Source: DASPWW01 sp963841715
GTDB lineage: Bacteria > Actinomycetota > Thermoleophilia > Solirubrobacterales > 70-9
Reading direction: 5' to 3'
DNA length: 64,000 bases
Assembly (NCBI GenBank): GCA_963841715.1
Contig: CAWJDP010000001.1
Coordinates: 186,001-250,000 of the forward strand
Shown here: piece by piece, positions 26,583 to 34,398 of the stretch
Position numbering within the stretch: the stretch's first letter is position 1
Layout of the letters: each line of letters begins with the position of its first letter
Notes under the pieces: model-generated
Seen by the model: the letters and a program-made list of their open reading frames with translations, nothing else
Databases searched by the model: none
What the model was told of the DNA's origin: nothing
Position numbers and translations under genes: made by a program

Positions 26583-27781
26583 CTACGACCAGCGGTCCCA
26601 ATCCTTCAGGCTCGGCAGCGGGTCGAAGGGCTTGCCGCCCTGGTACCACCCGGGCGGAGACCAGATCTCGACGTGGAGATGGCACGCGGTCGCGTCGCCC
26701 GTCTGACCGACGATCCCGATCTGCTCGCCGGTCTTCACCTTCTCGCCCTTCTTCACTGAGGCGGGCTTCTTGAGGTGCGCGTACAGGAAGTCGCGCCCCA
26801 TCCCCTTGCCGTCGATGACGACGTAGTTTCCCGCCAGCGACTGGAAGGCCTTGAACTGGACCTTGCCGCCGCGCGCGGCGACGATCGGCGTCCCGCAGTT
26901 GGAGAGGACGTCCTGCCCCTGATGCGTGTGGCCGGCGCGGCCGGCGCCGAAGCGCGCGCGCCCGGGCCGCCGAAGTTGTGCTTGCCGCGAATCGGGAACT
27001 CGTAGTCGAAGTACCCGAACGAGGTCTGGCTACCCGAACGAGGTCTGGCCCTCGCTGCCGCTTCCGCCCGAGCCGCCGATCGGGCCGATCCGGAAGCGGT
27101 AGTCCCCGGGCTTCGCCGAGCGCTTGCCGTTCGTCGTCCCGTCCCAGTCGAGTGTGTTGAACGACGCCGGCTGCTGGTTCTTCTGCACCCAGCTGCGAAC
27201 GACGCTCCCGCTCTTGCCCTTGAGGAGGTCGATGCGGATGTCCTTGGCAGAGTCGCTGTTGAACAGGTAACGGAGCTCGAGGTTCTTGTCGCCGTCGAAG
27301 AACACCTTCGAGGGGGATACCGACGCGTCCGCGAGCTTGAACTCCCCCGGCGCCGGAAGCTGGTCGGTGGAGACGATCTGAATCGCGAGCGGCGACTTCG
27401 AGGCTCGGTCGGATGAGTCGATGAGCGACGGCTTGCCGTCGGCGGCCTCGTCAGGGACCTTGACCTGGACCTATCGACCGCTGACGTCACTCGGCTTCAC
27501 GTTCGCCTTCCCGCCCTCGCCCTTGAACCCCACCGTGTCGACGTTCGAGAGGTGTCGACCACTGAACAGGACCTTGCCCCCCGCGGCGACCTTGCGAAGG
27601 TCGGCGCATTGGTCGATGCAGGTCAGGTCCTTGATGTGGGGGGCTTGGCCGTCTGCAGGCCTCCGCCGCCGACCGCGCCGCGGGCGATGCCACCGCACGC
27701 GAACGCGAACGTCGCGACGGCAAACGAGATGGGTATGAGTTTGCGCCTCCGGCGCGGGCTCGGGGAGATCGATCGGGCCAA
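26583..27781 (-). pseudogene. second M23 (LytM) peptidase copy, degraded
   Basis: A paralogue of the neighbour at 25424. A TTG start with AAGGAG upstream leads into the signal peptide IPISFAVATFAFACGG. Four different lesions break it. The frame is lost in a run of six C near 27635. An in-frame TAG lies at 27471-27473 between SDVSGR and VQVKVPDEAADG. An exact 19-base tandem duplication sits at 27012-27049, and a two-base GC slip near 26955. Between them the frame keeps conserved sequence such as HTHQGQDVLSNCG, DFLYAHLKK and CHLHVEIWSPPGW, so all zinc ligands remain encoded. Mixed lesion types fit a recent pseudogene, though sequence error cannot be excluded. Confidence 0.8.
27012..27049 (-). 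repeat. exact 19-base tandem duplication inside the M23 pseudogene
   Basis: The 19-base unit beginning TACCCGAAC occurs twice head to tail (27012-27030, 27031-27049) with no mismatch. It shifts the reading frame after GQTSFG and creates a stop. Perfect identity implies a very recent slippage event or an assembly error. Confidence 0.9.
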
Positions 27782-27906
27782 GTGAATACGTCTCCTTCCA
27801 TCGCCGACGGAGTTAGCTGTCGGGCTCGCGCTGAAGAAGCTGCGCTACGGACGATGTCCGATTCGCCCCAGGTCCCACGTCGGGCGCGCGAGGCGCCCCG
27901 AGCGCC

Positions 27907-27948
27907 TATCATCGTCGGTCCTTGCCGCGCGGGGACTCGCGCGGTTTT
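27907..27948 (+). promoter_or_regulatory. rplM promoter box and leader hairpin
   Basis: TATCAT (27907-27912) is a candidate -10, identical to the box before the guaB3 leader. Then CCGCGC (27925-27930), an 8-base loop and GCGCGG (27939-27944) form a stem followed by TTTT, ending 4 bases before the GTG of rplM. This may be a ribosomal-protein leader that limits translation or transcription. Base pairing is the only evidence. Confidence 0.4.
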
Positions 27949-27952
27949 CATC

Positions 27953-28384
27953 GTGAAGACCTTTGTCGCAACACCCAAGAACCGCGAGCGCGACTGGCTC
28001 GTGGTCGACGCCGAGGGCAAGACGCTCGGCCGGCTGGCGACCCAGATCGCCGACGCCCTGCGCGGGAAGACGAAGCCCGAGTACACGCCGCATTGCGACA
28101 CCGGCGACTTCGTCGTCGTCGTCAACGCCGAGAAGATCCACGTCACCGGCAACAAGCTCCGCGACAAGGCCTACCGCCGCCACAGCGGATACCCGGGCAG
28201 CCTGCGCGAGCGCAGCCTCGGTGAGATGCTCGAGCGCCACCCCGAGGAGGTGATCCGCGAGGCCGTGCGCGGGATGTTGCCGCGGAACCGTCTCGCGCGG
28301 CGCCAGTTGACGAAGCTCAAGGTCTACGCGGGCCCCGACCATCCCCACGGGGCCCAGCAGCCGAAGCCGATGGAGGTCACGTGA
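27953..28384 (+). CDS. rplM: 50S ribosomal protein L13
   Basis: A 143-residue large-subunit protein that binds 23S rRNA early in assembly. Recognised from MKTFVATPKNRERDWLVVDA, GKTLGRLATQIADALRGK, YRRHSGYPGSLRE and the signature AVRGMLPRNRLARRQL then LKVYAGPDHPHGAQQP. The GTG start gives the family N-terminus directly. The stop overlaps the GTG of rpsI (GTGA), the usual L13-S9 operon. Confidence 0.97.
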   Translation: MKTFVATPKNRERDWLVVDAEGKTLGRLATQIADALRGKTKPEYTPHCDTGDFVVVVNAEKIHVTGNKLRDKAYRRHSGYPGSLRERSLGEMLERHPEEVIREAVRGMLPRNRLARRQLTKLKVYAGPDHPHGAQQPKPMEVT

Positions 28385-29184
28385 CGCAGGACGAAGAGCG
28401 ACAGGACGGCGAGGAGCAGGCTCCCGAGCAGGAGCAGCCCGCGGCCGAGCAGGAGCAGCCCGCGGCCGAGCAGGAGCAGCCCGCGGCCGAGCAGGAGCAG
28501 CCCGCGGCCGAGCAGGAGCAGCCCGCGGCCGAGCAGGAGCAGCCCGCGGCCGACGCCGGCGACGAGGCGGCCGGGGGCGAGGCTGAGACCGAGACTGAGA
28601 AGAAGAAGGAGGGCGACCAGCCCCCGGGAGCCGAGCTCGAGCCGATCGCGATCGAGACCGAGCGCCCGCTCAGCGCCGAGGAGAAGGCGCGGGTCGAGGC
28701 CGAAGCTGAGGAGCGCGCGCGGCTCGAGGCCGAGGCGACCGCGGAGACGGGCGAGGAGCCGTCTTCCCACGCCGGTCCGACCGTCAAGCTCGAGAGCGAC
28801 GCGCGCTTCAGCGCCACCGGGAAGCGCAAGAGCTCGATCGCCCGGGTGATCGTCCTCCCCGGCAACGGCCGTCTTGAGGTCAACAAGCGCAGCCTCGAGG
28901 AGTACTTCCCGCGGCCGCTGCATCAGACGATTGCCCGCCAGCCGCTCGTCACCGCCGGCTACGAGAGCTCGGTCGACATCCGCGTCCGCGTCCACGGCGG
29001 CGGGATCTCCGGTCAGGCCGGAGCCGTCCGCCACGGCATCGCCCGGGCGCTGTGCGAGATCGATCCCGAGCTCCGCCGCGAGCTCAAGCGCCGCGGCTTC
29101 CTGACGCGCGACGCGAGGCGCAAGGAGCGCCGCAAGGCCGGGCTGAAGAAGGCCCGCAAGCGGCCCCAGTTCTCGAAGCGGTGA
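28381..29184 (+). CDS. rpsI: 30S ribosomal protein S9 with long acidic N-terminal extension
   Basis: The C-terminal 130 residues are canonical S9: FSATGKRKSSIARVIVLPG, YFPRPLHQTIARQPL, VHGGGISGQAGAVRHGIARA and the basic C-terminal tail KKARKRPQFSKR that reaches the P-site tRNA. Before it lie about 137 extra residues rich in Glu, Gln, Ala and Pro, including six perfect EQEQPAA repeats and a charged helical stretch (EEKARVEAEAEERARLEAEA). The extension is in frame from the only start that overlaps rplM. S9 is normally about 130 residues, so this product (267) is twice the usual size. The extension may be disordered and solvent-exposed on the 30S head. Confidence 0.95.
   Translation: MTQDEERQDGEEQAPEQEQPAAEQEQPAAEQEQPAAEQEQPAAEQEQPAAEQEQPAADAGDEAAGGEAETETEKKKEGDQPPGAELEPIAIETERPLSAEEKARVEAEAEERARLEAEATAETGEEPSSHAGPTVKLESDARFSATGKRKSSIARVIVLPGNGRLEVNKRSLEEYFPRPLHQTIARQPLVTAGYESSVDIRVRVHGGGISGQAGAVRHGIARALCEIDPELRRELKRRGFLTRDARRKERRKAGLKKARKRPQFSKR
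28426..28551 (+). repeat. six 21-base tandem repeats encoding EQEQPAA
   Basis: Six head-to-tail copies of a 21-base unit starting GAGCAGGAGCAGCCC, identical at DNA level, including wobble bases, within the N-terminal extension of rpsI. Copy number is probably variable between strains because the unit is perfect and keeps the frame. Confidence 0.95.
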
Positions 29185-30509
29185 CCCGGCCGCTCGCGAG
29201 CCGCGAGCGCCGGCTGTTTGGAACGGACGGCGTACGGGGCCGGGTCGGGGACGTGCTCACACCCGAGCTCGCGACGGCCCTCGGTCGCGCGGCGACCGCC
29301 GAGTGCGGCGCCGAGCGCCCCCAGGTCGTGATCATTCGCGACACGCGCGAGTCCGGTCCGATGCTCGAGGCCGCGCTCGCGGCCGGCGTCGCCGCGGCGG
29401 GCGGGGACGCGTTCCTCGCCGGCGTGCTGCCGACCCCCGCCGCGGCGGTGCTCGTCCGCCGCCACAACCTCGATCTCGCCGCGGTCGTCTCCGCCTCACA
29501 CAACCCGTGGGCTGACAATGGGATCAAGTTCTTCGGCCCCGACGGGGTGAAGCTCGCCGACGACGCCGAGGCGGCGATCGAGGCGCGCCTCGACGAGCGC
29601 CCGCGGGCGGCCGGTATCGGGAGGATCCGCACGCTCCACGGCGCGCTGGACGATTACCTGCGCGAGCTCGGAACCGCGTTCGCGCTCGACCTTGGCGGCC
29701 GCAGGATCGCCCTCGATTGCGCGAACGGCGCCACCTACCGCGCTGCGCCGGCGGTGTTCGAGCGCCTCGGCGCGGACGTCGACGCGGTCGCGGTCGAGCC
29801 CAACGGGCGCAACATCAACGAGGACTGCGGCTCGACGCACGTCGAGCGCCTCGCCGAGCACGTGCGTGGGACCGATGCCGAGATCGGGTTCGCGTTCGAT
29901 GGCGACGGTGACCGCGTCCTCGCGGTCGACAGCGAGGGCCGGGTTCGCGACGGAGACGAGCTGATCGCGATCGCGGCGGATCACCTCGAGCGCGCCGGGG
30001 TGCTGAGCGGGGGCGTCGTCGTCACCGTCATGACCAACTACGGATTCCACACCGCGATGGAGGAGGCGGGGATCGACATCGCAGCGACGAAGGTCGGCGA
30101 TCGCTACGTGATCGATGAGCTCGGCGTCCGCGGCTGGACGCTCGGGGGGGAGCAGTCGGGGCACATCATCTGGACCGAGTTCGCTTCGACCGGGGACGGC
30201 ATCGCTGCGGCGCTGCTCGCGCTGCGCGCGCTGGAGGACCGCGACCTCGCCGAGGTCAAGCCGTTCGAGCGCCTGCCCCAACGGCTCGTCAACCTCGAGC
30301 TCGCCGATCGCGACGCCCTCGACGGCGCGAGCGGACTGTGGGCGGCGGCCGAGAGCGAGAACGCCGCCCTCGAGCGCCGCGGTCGGGTGCTGGTGCGCCC
30401 CTCGGGAACCGAGCCGCTCGTGCGGCTGATGGTCGAGGCGCCGACCGAGGACGAGTGTGACGCCGTCCTCGAGCGCCTCCTCGAGGCGGCGCGCCGCGAG
30501 CTCGGCTAG
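29181..30509 (+). CDS. glmM: phosphoglucosamine mutase
   Basis: Converts glucosamine 6-phosphate to glucosamine 1-phosphate for UDP-GlcNAc and the wall. A 442-residue phosphohexomutase: RRLFGTDGVRGRVGD, the phosphoserine loop VVSASHNPWADNGIKFFG, the Mg loop FAFDGDGDRVLAVD, the sugar loop GGEQSGHI and the phosphate loop RPSGTEPLVRLMVEA. The GTG start overlaps the rpsI stop. glmS follows after 91 bases, so both steps towards GlcNAc-1-P are together. Confidence 0.96.
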   Translation: MTRPLASRERRLFGTDGVRGRVGDVLTPELATALGRAATAECGAERPQVVIIRDTRESGPMLEAALAAGVAAAGGDAFLAGVLPTPAAAVLVRRHNLDLAAVVSASHNPWADNGIKFFGPDGVKLADDAEAAIEARLDERPRAAGIGRIRTLHGALDDYLRELGTAFALDLGGRRIALDCANGATYRAAPAVFERLGADVDAVAVEPNGRNINEDCGSTHVERLAEHVRGTDAEIGFAFDGDGDRVLAVDSEGRVRDGDELIAIAADHLERAGVLSGGVVVTVMTNYGFHTAMEEAGIDIAATKVGDRYVIDELGVRGWTLGGEQSGHIIWTEFASTGDGIAAALLALRALEDRDLAEVKPFERLPQRLVNLELADRDALDGASGLWAAAESENAALERRGRVLVRPSGTEPLVRLMVEAPTEDECDAVLERLLEAARRELG

Positions 30510-30534
30510 GCGTCGCCCGACGCCTCACGCCTGG

Positions 30535-30568
30535 GTCGCGGCGGGCTGGCCGCCGACGCTCGTTTTTT
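30535..30568 (+). terminator. terminator after glmM
   Basis: GTC-GC-GGCGG, loop, CCGCC-GAC (30535-30557) followed within 6 bases by six T (30563-30568). A second perfect hairpin, GGCGTC-GCCC-GACGCC, starts at the glmM stop codon (30509-30524). Confidence 0.6.
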
Positions 30569-30582
30569 CGACGTCGGGCGCC

Positions 30583-30588
30583 TATCCT
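30583..30588 (+). promoter_or_regulatory. candidate -10 box of glmS
   Basis: TATCCT 12 bases before the ATG at 30601, just downstream of the glmM terminator, giving a very short leader. No glmS ribozyme fits in the available 90 bases. Confidence 0.4.
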
Positions 30589-30600
30589 CTTTTGCCTCCA

Positions 30601-32466
30601 ATGTGCGGAATCGTCGGATACGTTGGCGGCCGCCCGTGCCGCCCATTGCTGATGGAGGGCCTCGAGAAGCTGGAATATCGAGGCTATGACTCGGCGGGCG
30701 TCAGCGTGCTCAGCGATGGGCACATCGAGACCGTGCGCGCGGTCGGCAACCTGTCGAACCTCCGGCGCGCCCTCGACGCCGAGACCGACGGCGCCGGTGG
30801 CGGAGGCGTCGCGGTCGCCGCGCCGCCGGCGACGATCGGCCTTGCCCACACGCGCTGGGCGACGCACGGGCGGGTCACGGAGGAGAACGCGCACCCGCAT
30901 GCGGCTTGCGACGACGGGATCCAGATCGTTCTCAACGGGATCGTCGAGAACCACGCCGAGCTCCGACGCGAGCTCGCGGCCGACGGTCACAGCTTCAGCT
31001 CCGAGACCGACGCGGAGATCGTCGCTCACCTGATCGAGCGCGAGTACGACGGCGACCTCACCGAGGCCGTTCGCGACGCGTTCAACGAGCTCCGCGGCCA
31101 TTACGCGTTCGTCGCGATGCACCGCGAGCATCCCGACGTCCTTGTCGGCGCCCGGCAGGAGTGCCCGCTGGTCGTCGGGATCGGCGACGAAGAGACCTAC
31201 CTCGCGTCGGCGATCCCGGCGTTCCTCGCCCACACGCGGCGGGTGCTGCTTGTCGAGAACGGCGAGCTCGTCACCGTGACCGCCGGCAAGGTCGCCGTCA
31301 CCGATGCGTCCGGGGCGCCGGTCGACCACGAGATCGAGGAGGTCACCTGGGACGAGGATGCCGCCGAGAAGGGCGGCTACCCGACGTTCATGATGAAGGA
31401 GATCCACGAGCAGCCGGACTCGGTCGCCGAGACGATCACCGACCGCCTCCCCGACCTCGACGCCGTCGACCTCTCCGAGCTCGAGCTCGACACCGAGCTC
31501 GTCAGGGGCCTGCGCCGGATCGTCGTCGTTGCCTGCGGCACCGCATACCACGCGGGACTCGTGGGCCGCTACGCGATCGAGCAGTGGGCGCGGATTCCGG
31601 TCGAGATGGACATCGCGTCCGAGTACCGCTACCGCGACCCCGTCGTCGGCCCCGGCGATCTCGTGATCGGGATAACCCAGTCCGGTGAGACCGCCGACAC
31701 GCTCGCGGCGATGCGGCTTGCTCGCGAGCGCGGTGCGAAGGTGCTCGCGCTGACCAATCTGATGGGGAGTCAGGCGACGCGCGAGGCCGACGCCGTCCTC
31801 TACACCCGCGCCGGGCTCGAGATCTGCGTCGCCGCGACGAAGACGTTCACGAGCCAGGTCGCCGCGATGTACCTGCTCGGGCTCTGGCTCGCCCAGACGC
31901 GCGGTTCGCTCCCGGAGGAGCGGATCGCCGAGTTGATAGCGGAGCTGAAGCGGATGCCGTCGAAGATCGCCGAGACGATCGAGGCGGTCGAGCCGCGAGT
32001 GCGTGCGATCGCGCGCAGTCAGGCCGACCAGCGCTTCTTCTTCTACCTCGGGCGCAACATCGGCCTCCCGATAGCGCTCGAGGGCGCGCTGAAGATGAAG
32101 GAGATCACCTACATCCCCAGCGACGCGTACGCGGCGGGGGAGATGAAGCACGGACCGATCGCGCTGCTCGACGAGTCGACCCCGGTCGTCTGCGTCGCCA
32201 CCGACAGCCCGATCCTCGACAAGGTGCTCTCGAACGTGGCCGAGGTCCGGGCCCGAGGCGCCGATGTGATCGCGATCGCGACCGAGGGGTCCGAGGAGGT
32301 CAGCGATGTCGCGGACCAGACCCTGTTCGTCCCGCGCACCGACTGGATCGTCGGCGCGCTGCTCGCGGTCGTCCCGCTGCAGTTGCTCGCCTACCACGTC
32401 GCCCGCCTCAACGGGCTCAACGTCGACCAGCCGCGCAACCTCGCAAAGACGGTGACAGTCGAGTGA
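30601..32466 (+). CDS. glmS: glutamine-fructose-6-phosphate aminotransferase (isomerising)
   Basis: Makes glucosamine 6-phosphate from fructose 6-phosphate and glutamine. The start codon is fixed by the N-terminal nucleophile Cys2 in MCGIVGYVGGRP. The glutaminase domain has YRGYDSAGVS and THGRVTEENAHPH. Two SIS domains follow (residues about 300-430 and 470-610) with VACGTAYHAGLVG, ITQSGETADTLAAM and GRNIGLPIALEGALKMKE. The C-terminus LAKTVTVE matches the family. 621 residues, normal size; a short His-free insert AGGGGVAVAAPP lies near residue 70. The stop overlaps the GTG of the next gene. Confidence 0.97.
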   Translation: MCGIVGYVGGRPCRPLLMEGLEKLEYRGYDSAGVSVLSDGHIETVRAVGNLSNLRRALDAETDGAGGGGVAVAAPPATIGLAHTRWATHGRVTEENAHPHAACDDGIQIVLNGIVENHAELRRELAADGHSFSSETDAEIVAHLIEREYDGDLTEAVRDAFNELRGHYAFVAMHREHPDVLVGARQECPLVVGIGDEETYLASAIPAFLAHTRRVLLVENGELVTVTAGKVAVTDASGAPVDHEIEEVTWDEDAAEKGGYPTFMMKEIHEQPDSVAETITDRLPDLDAVDLSELELDTELVRGLRRIVVVACGTAYHAGLVGRYAIEQWARIPVEMDIASEYRYRDPVVGPGDLVIGITQSGETADTLAAMRLARERGAKVLALTNLMGSQATREADAVLYTRAGLEICVAATKTFTSQVAAMYLLGLWLAQTRGSLPEERIAELIAELKRMPSKIAETIEAVEPRVRAIARSQADQRFFFYLGRNIGLPIALEGALKMKEITYIPSDAYAAGEMKHGPIALLDESTPVVCVATDSPILDKVLSNVAEVRARGADVIAIATEGSEEVSDVADQTLFVPRTDWIVGALLAVVPLQLLAYHVARLNGLNVDQPRNLAKTVTVE

Positions 32467-34011
32467 GCAAAGCTGCTGGGGCGGGTCGCGTGCGCGCTCG
32501 CCCTGGTTGTCGCCCTGGCGCTGAGCGCGTGCGGGGGCGGCGACGAGGCCAAGCCCGACCCGGCGGCACTGGCGCCGGCGGATGCGCCGTTCTATGCCCA
32601 GGCGGTGGTCCGGCCGCAGGGGGACCAGGCGGACCTCCTCCAGGCCTCGTTCTCGAAGCTGCTGAATACCGACAACCCGGGCGGGTTCATCACTTCGCGC
32701 CTCAACCGCTCGCTCGCGACCCGCAAGCTGAGCTACTCCAAGGACGTCGCGCCCTGGCTCGGTGAGGACGCGGGCCTGTTCCTCGACAACTTCAAGCCCA
32801 ACGCCGACGGCGCGGTGATCGTCGCCACGACCGACGGCGACGCCGCCGAGGCGGCGATCGCGAAGGCGGCCGACGCGGATCCCCAGCCCGAGAAGGACGC
32901 CTCGTACAGGGGTGTCGACTACAAGCTCAGCAAGGCCGGGAGCGCCGCCGGGATCGTCAACGACTTCCTCGTCGCGGGCACGGAGCGAGCGTTTCGCTCG
33001 GTCGTCGACACCTCGCAGGGCGCCGCGCCGCTGAGCGAGAGCCCCACGTATCGCTCCGAGCTCGGCTCCGCCCCCGAGGACCCGTTCGCGACGGTGTTCG
33101 CCGGCGTCCCCACGGTCCTCAGGGGGCTCGAGACCTCGGGGCAGATCACGGACACCCAGCGCGCGGCCCTCGTCGAGTCGCTCGGCGGGGTCGCCAAGGC
33201 GCCGGTGCTCGTCTCCGCGACGGCGCGCTCGTCGCAGCTTGCGGTCAACGCGTCGATCGGGGCCCTCAGCCGCGACATACGTCTCGGGGGGGACGAGACC
33301 GAGCTGCTGCGCGACCTACCCGGCGACTCGTGGGCCGCGTTCAGCCTCGGTAGCGTCGGCACGGCGCTGACAGCGGTCCTCAACCGGCTCGGTCCCGACG
33401 CGCGGATCTCGGTCGGCGCGCTCGAGGACAGCCTGCGGCTTCGCACCGGGGTCGACATCAGCACCAACCTGCTGCCGTGGGTCGGGGACGTGGCGCTTTT
33501 CGCGCGCGGGGCCGATCCCCTCAACGTCGGCTTCGGCGCGGTCCTGCAGACGAGGGACACGAACGCGTCGTCGGCGGCGATCGAGGGAGTGCGGCGGGTG
33601 CTCAGGGCGCAGTCCACGCTCGGCGTGGCCTCGCTGGCGTTGGCGGAGGGCGGCACCGGATTCTCGTTCACGCCTCAGGGGGCGCCCGACCACGTCAACG
33701 TGGTTCAGCGCGGCGACAGGGTCGTCGTCGCGTACGGCGACGATACGACCGACCAGGCGTTCTCGGCTGACCATCCGTTGGGCGAGGCGCCCACGTTCAA
33801 GGTCGCCGCCGAGGCGCTCGGCAGCGACTTCCCGGTCGCCGGCTACCTGGCGTTCGCGCCGCTGTTCGGGCTGATCGACTCGACAAGCACCGCGACCGAT
33901 CCCGGCTACGTGAGCGCGAAGCCGTACCTCCAGCATCTGAACTACGCGATCGTCGGCTCCAGGCAGGCCGGCGATCGCGACGAGGTTCGAGCCGTGCTGG
34001 GGCTGAAGTGA
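32463..34011 (+). CDS. DUF3352-type lipoprotein, one frameshift near the start
   Basis: A GTG overlapping the glmS stop gives MSK. Then an A/G doublet at a Lys wobble (32471-32472) breaks the frame, after which LLGRVACALALVVALALSAC forms a perfect lipoprotein signal ending in the lipobox LSAC. The mature part (about 490 residues) has the repeated alpha/beta layout of DUF3352 (PADAPFYAQAVVRPQGDQ, later VAGTERAFRSVVDTS and LGEDAGLFLDNFKPNADG). Without the frameshift correction the protein would begin at 32605 with no signal. Extracytoplasmic, role unknown. Confidence 0.8.
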
Positions 34012-34388
34012 TCGCGGGGCCCGTGAGCGACGGGGTCGGAATCGACCTGCTCGAGATCGCGCGGCTCGAGCGCGCGCTCGAGCGCCGCCCCGCGCTTGCC
34101 GCGCGCCTGTTCACCTCGACGGAGCTCGACTACGCGCGCGCCCGCCGCCGCCCGGCCCGCCACCTCGCGGCCCGGTTCGCCGCCAAGGAGGCGACGGTGA
34201 AGGCGCTCGGGCTCGGCGCGATGCGCCCGCACGAGATCGAGGTCGTCTCCGGCGAGCCGCCGGCGCTGCGGCTGAGCGGCGAAGCGGCGGAGCGCGCCCG
34301 CGAGGGGCGCGTCGAGCTGAGCGTCTCGCTCACGCACTCGGATGACCTCGCGGCCGCGGTCGTGCTCGCCAGCTCGGGCTACGGCTAG
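34008..34388 (+). CDS. acpS: holo-[acyl-carrier-protein] synthase
   Basis: Transfers 4'-phosphopantetheine from CoA to ACP. A 126-residue trimeric AcpS: GVGIDLLEIARLERAL carries the Mg-binding Asp, FTSTELDYARAR follows, and ARFAAKEATVKALGLGAM carries the catalytic Glu and Lys. The end, VSLTHSDDLAAAVVLAS, is typical. GTG start overlapping the previous stop; a second GTG at 34023 is also possible. Confidence 0.92.
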   Translation: MIAGPVSDGVGIDLLEIARLERALERRPALAARLFTSTELDYARARRRPARHLAARFAAKEATVKALGLGAMRPHEIEVVSGEPPALRLSGEAAERAREGRVELSVSLTHSDDLAAAVVLASSGYG

Positions 34389-34391
34389 GCT
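34386..34391 (+). promoter_or_regulatory. candidate -10 box, leaderless nnr
   Basis: TAGGCT 7 bases before the ATG at 34399 and overlapping the acpS stop region. No ribosome site is present, consistent with a leaderless transcript. Confidence 0.35.
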
Positions 34392-34398
34392 GCGCGCG

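Noticed and set aside
28426..28551. CRISPR array
   Set aside because: The units are contiguous 21-base coding repeats with no spacers and lie in frame within rpsI.
30510..30600. glmS ribozyme or riboswitch
   Set aside because: Only about 90 bases separate the glmM stop from glmS, and they hold a terminator and a promoter box. The ribozyme core would not fit and is not recognisable.
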